Shown piece after piece: positions 41,076 to 41,771 of a stretch of 41,771 nucleotides of DNA. Source of the DNA: Rhodobacterales bacterium 32-66-9 (GTDB taxonomy: Bacteria; Pseudomonadota; Alphaproteobacteria; Rhodobacterales; Rhodobacteraceae); assembly GCA_002280405.1 (NCBI GenBank), contig NCDY01000014.1, positions 1 to 41,771 of the forward strand, in the 5' to 3' direction. The stretch's first letter is position 1, and each line of letters starts with the position of its first letter. A program made the translations under genes and the position numbers. The notes under the pieces were generated by a model. That model was not told where the DNA came from and searched no databases. It saw only the letters and a program-made list of their open reading frames with translations.

Positions 41076-41771
41076 AGCGGGAAGGCCCACTTTGCAGAAC
41101 TTCTCAAAAACATCGGCTCTGTAGTTGATGAAGTTCGCTTCATTTACTGCGGCATTGGCGCCGACGTGGACGAACTCATCGGAAGCCACCTGTCAGTTGG
41201 AAGAATGTTTGAACCCATCGAGGTTGAAAAACTTAGCCACGATAGCCTTTGGAGTATCATTGAAGTTACGGCTGACGCGCTTGGTGTTTCTATACCACGA
41301 GGCATTTCGCTTAGAGTTGGAGTAATCAGTGATGGCTTTCCTCACTACGTCCACCTAATTGGAGAATGCTTATTCTACACAATGCATGACGACCCTGTAG
41401 AAGCAAATGTTTGCTCTCAGTTGCACTTCGAGAAGGCTCTAAAAGAAGCACTTAGCAAAGCTGAACCATCGCTCCGAAAGATCTATCAGATGGCAACAGA
41501 GAAGTCAAAGAACCGTGTCGACTATGAGGAGGCGCTTTGGGCCTTGGCAGATCGGACTGCTACTCGGAGACAAATTAAAGAGATCTACGACTCTTCGTAT
41601 ATCCGAATTTGTTCAGAGCAAACAAAGCAGGCACCGCTTACAAAGGAAAATTTCAACCAGCGCGTGCTAATGCTTAGGAAGGACAGTCACGCCAAGATCA
41701 TTCAGGGTCATGGATCTGGTTGGTTCTCGTTTCGAGAGAATGTTGTTCGAGGCTATGTCCGCATGAAAGCA
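41076..41771 (+). pseudogene. ATP-binding (AAA/STAND-like) protein, 5' truncated by the insertion sequence
   Basis: One frame is open from the right end of the IS to the window end (232 codons), with no start codon of its own near the beginning. It reads FAELLKNIGSVVDEVRFIYCG, ELIGSHLSVGRMFEPIEVEKL and ISDGFPHYVHLIGECLFYTM, then a helical part and NFNQRVLMLRKDSHAKII with GWFSFRENVVRGYVRMKA. The first blocks resemble the sensor/lid half of Orc/STAND-type AAA ATPases, and the last a winged helix. The P-loop half is missing. Joining across the IS to the left flank meets a TGA at 39856-39858, so the left part was lost, not merely displaced. GC is about 45% against well over 60% elsewhere, so this is acquired DNA. 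Function is unknown; defence or mobile-element roles are possible. Confidence 0.62.

Noticed and set aside
41125-41325. 66-codon ORF in the AT-rich end
   Set aside because: It is out of frame with the long open frame (41076-41771) that has protein-like conserved blocks.

Overview
The window is chromosomal DNA from an alphaproteobacterium, almost certainly a member of the Rhodobacteraceae (Rhodobacter/Paracoccus/roseobacter relatives). The evidence is the high GC content, the gene order (SPOR lipoprotein - D,D-carboxypeptidase - tmk; holB - tatD - MBL; rplM - rpsI; capsule genes - kdsA; the Anbu cluster), a small DUF1127 protein beside a MocR regulator, and the family-typical repeat with the core AAATACTC. 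The last 0.7 kb is clearly AT-richer and looks foreign.

Region 1 (1-11.4 kb) is a sugar-catabolic cluster. It holds the end of an ABC sugar permease, a FucU/RbsD mutarotase, a creatininase-family protein, a broken FGGY kinase, an M42 peptidase (SgcX-like), a BtpA/SgcQ protein, an aldo/keto reductase of the L-fucose (D-threo-aldose) dehydrogenase type, a TIM-barrel isomerase, a broken GntR/FCD regulator, a UxaA-type dehydratase, a fuconolactonase-like amidohydrolase and a ribokinase-like kinase. Mutarotase + dehydrogenase + lactonase + dehydratase fit a non-phosphorylating pathway for L-fucose or a similar sugar. Two near-identical 12-bp palindromic sites in the divergent promoter gaps probably mark the regulon.

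Region 2 (11.5-15.3 kb): holB, tatD, an MBL hydrolase and an AEC transporter. Region 3 (15.4-18.4 kb): a PotABC-type polyamine ABC transporter without its binding protein. Region 4 (18.5-23 kb): a small unknown gene, a MocR regulator divergent from a DUF1127 gene, rpsI/rplM, an SseB-like gene and a remnant of a uracil-DNA glycosylase gene. Region 5 (23-26.3 kb): capsule export ATPase, KpsE-like protein and kdsA, then tRNA-Gln and a flavoprotein. Region 6 (27.7-31.5 kb): the Anbu proteasome-like cluster (Anbu, transglutaminase, alpha-E, circularly permuted ATP-grasp). Region 7 (31.7-39.4 kb): tmk, D,D-carboxypeptidase, SPOR lipoprotein, tRNA-Ser, cysK, a large MscS channel and AlaX. Region 8 (39.5 kb to end): tRNA-Ser(GGA), a complete IS630-family element and the 3' part of an AT-rich ATPase-like gene, which looks like the edge of a genomic island.

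Three things stand out. (i) The usual dac-tmk-holB-tatD order is split: tmk and holB face each other 20 kb apart, as a single inversion would leave them. (ii) Four genes (FGGY kinase, GntR regulator, D,D-carboxypeptidase, ATP-grasp) each lack an internal block of about 20-55 codons, and fucU carries an exact 87-bp tandem duplication. This is either unusual gene decay or assembly error and must be settled from raw reads. (iii) The IS630 transposase is interrupted by one in-frame TGA inside an inserted palindrome, and one base change would restore both the palindrome and a Trp codon. I did not find a wholly unknown system. The Anbu/ATP-grasp/alpha-E/transglutaminase cluster is the least understood one present.
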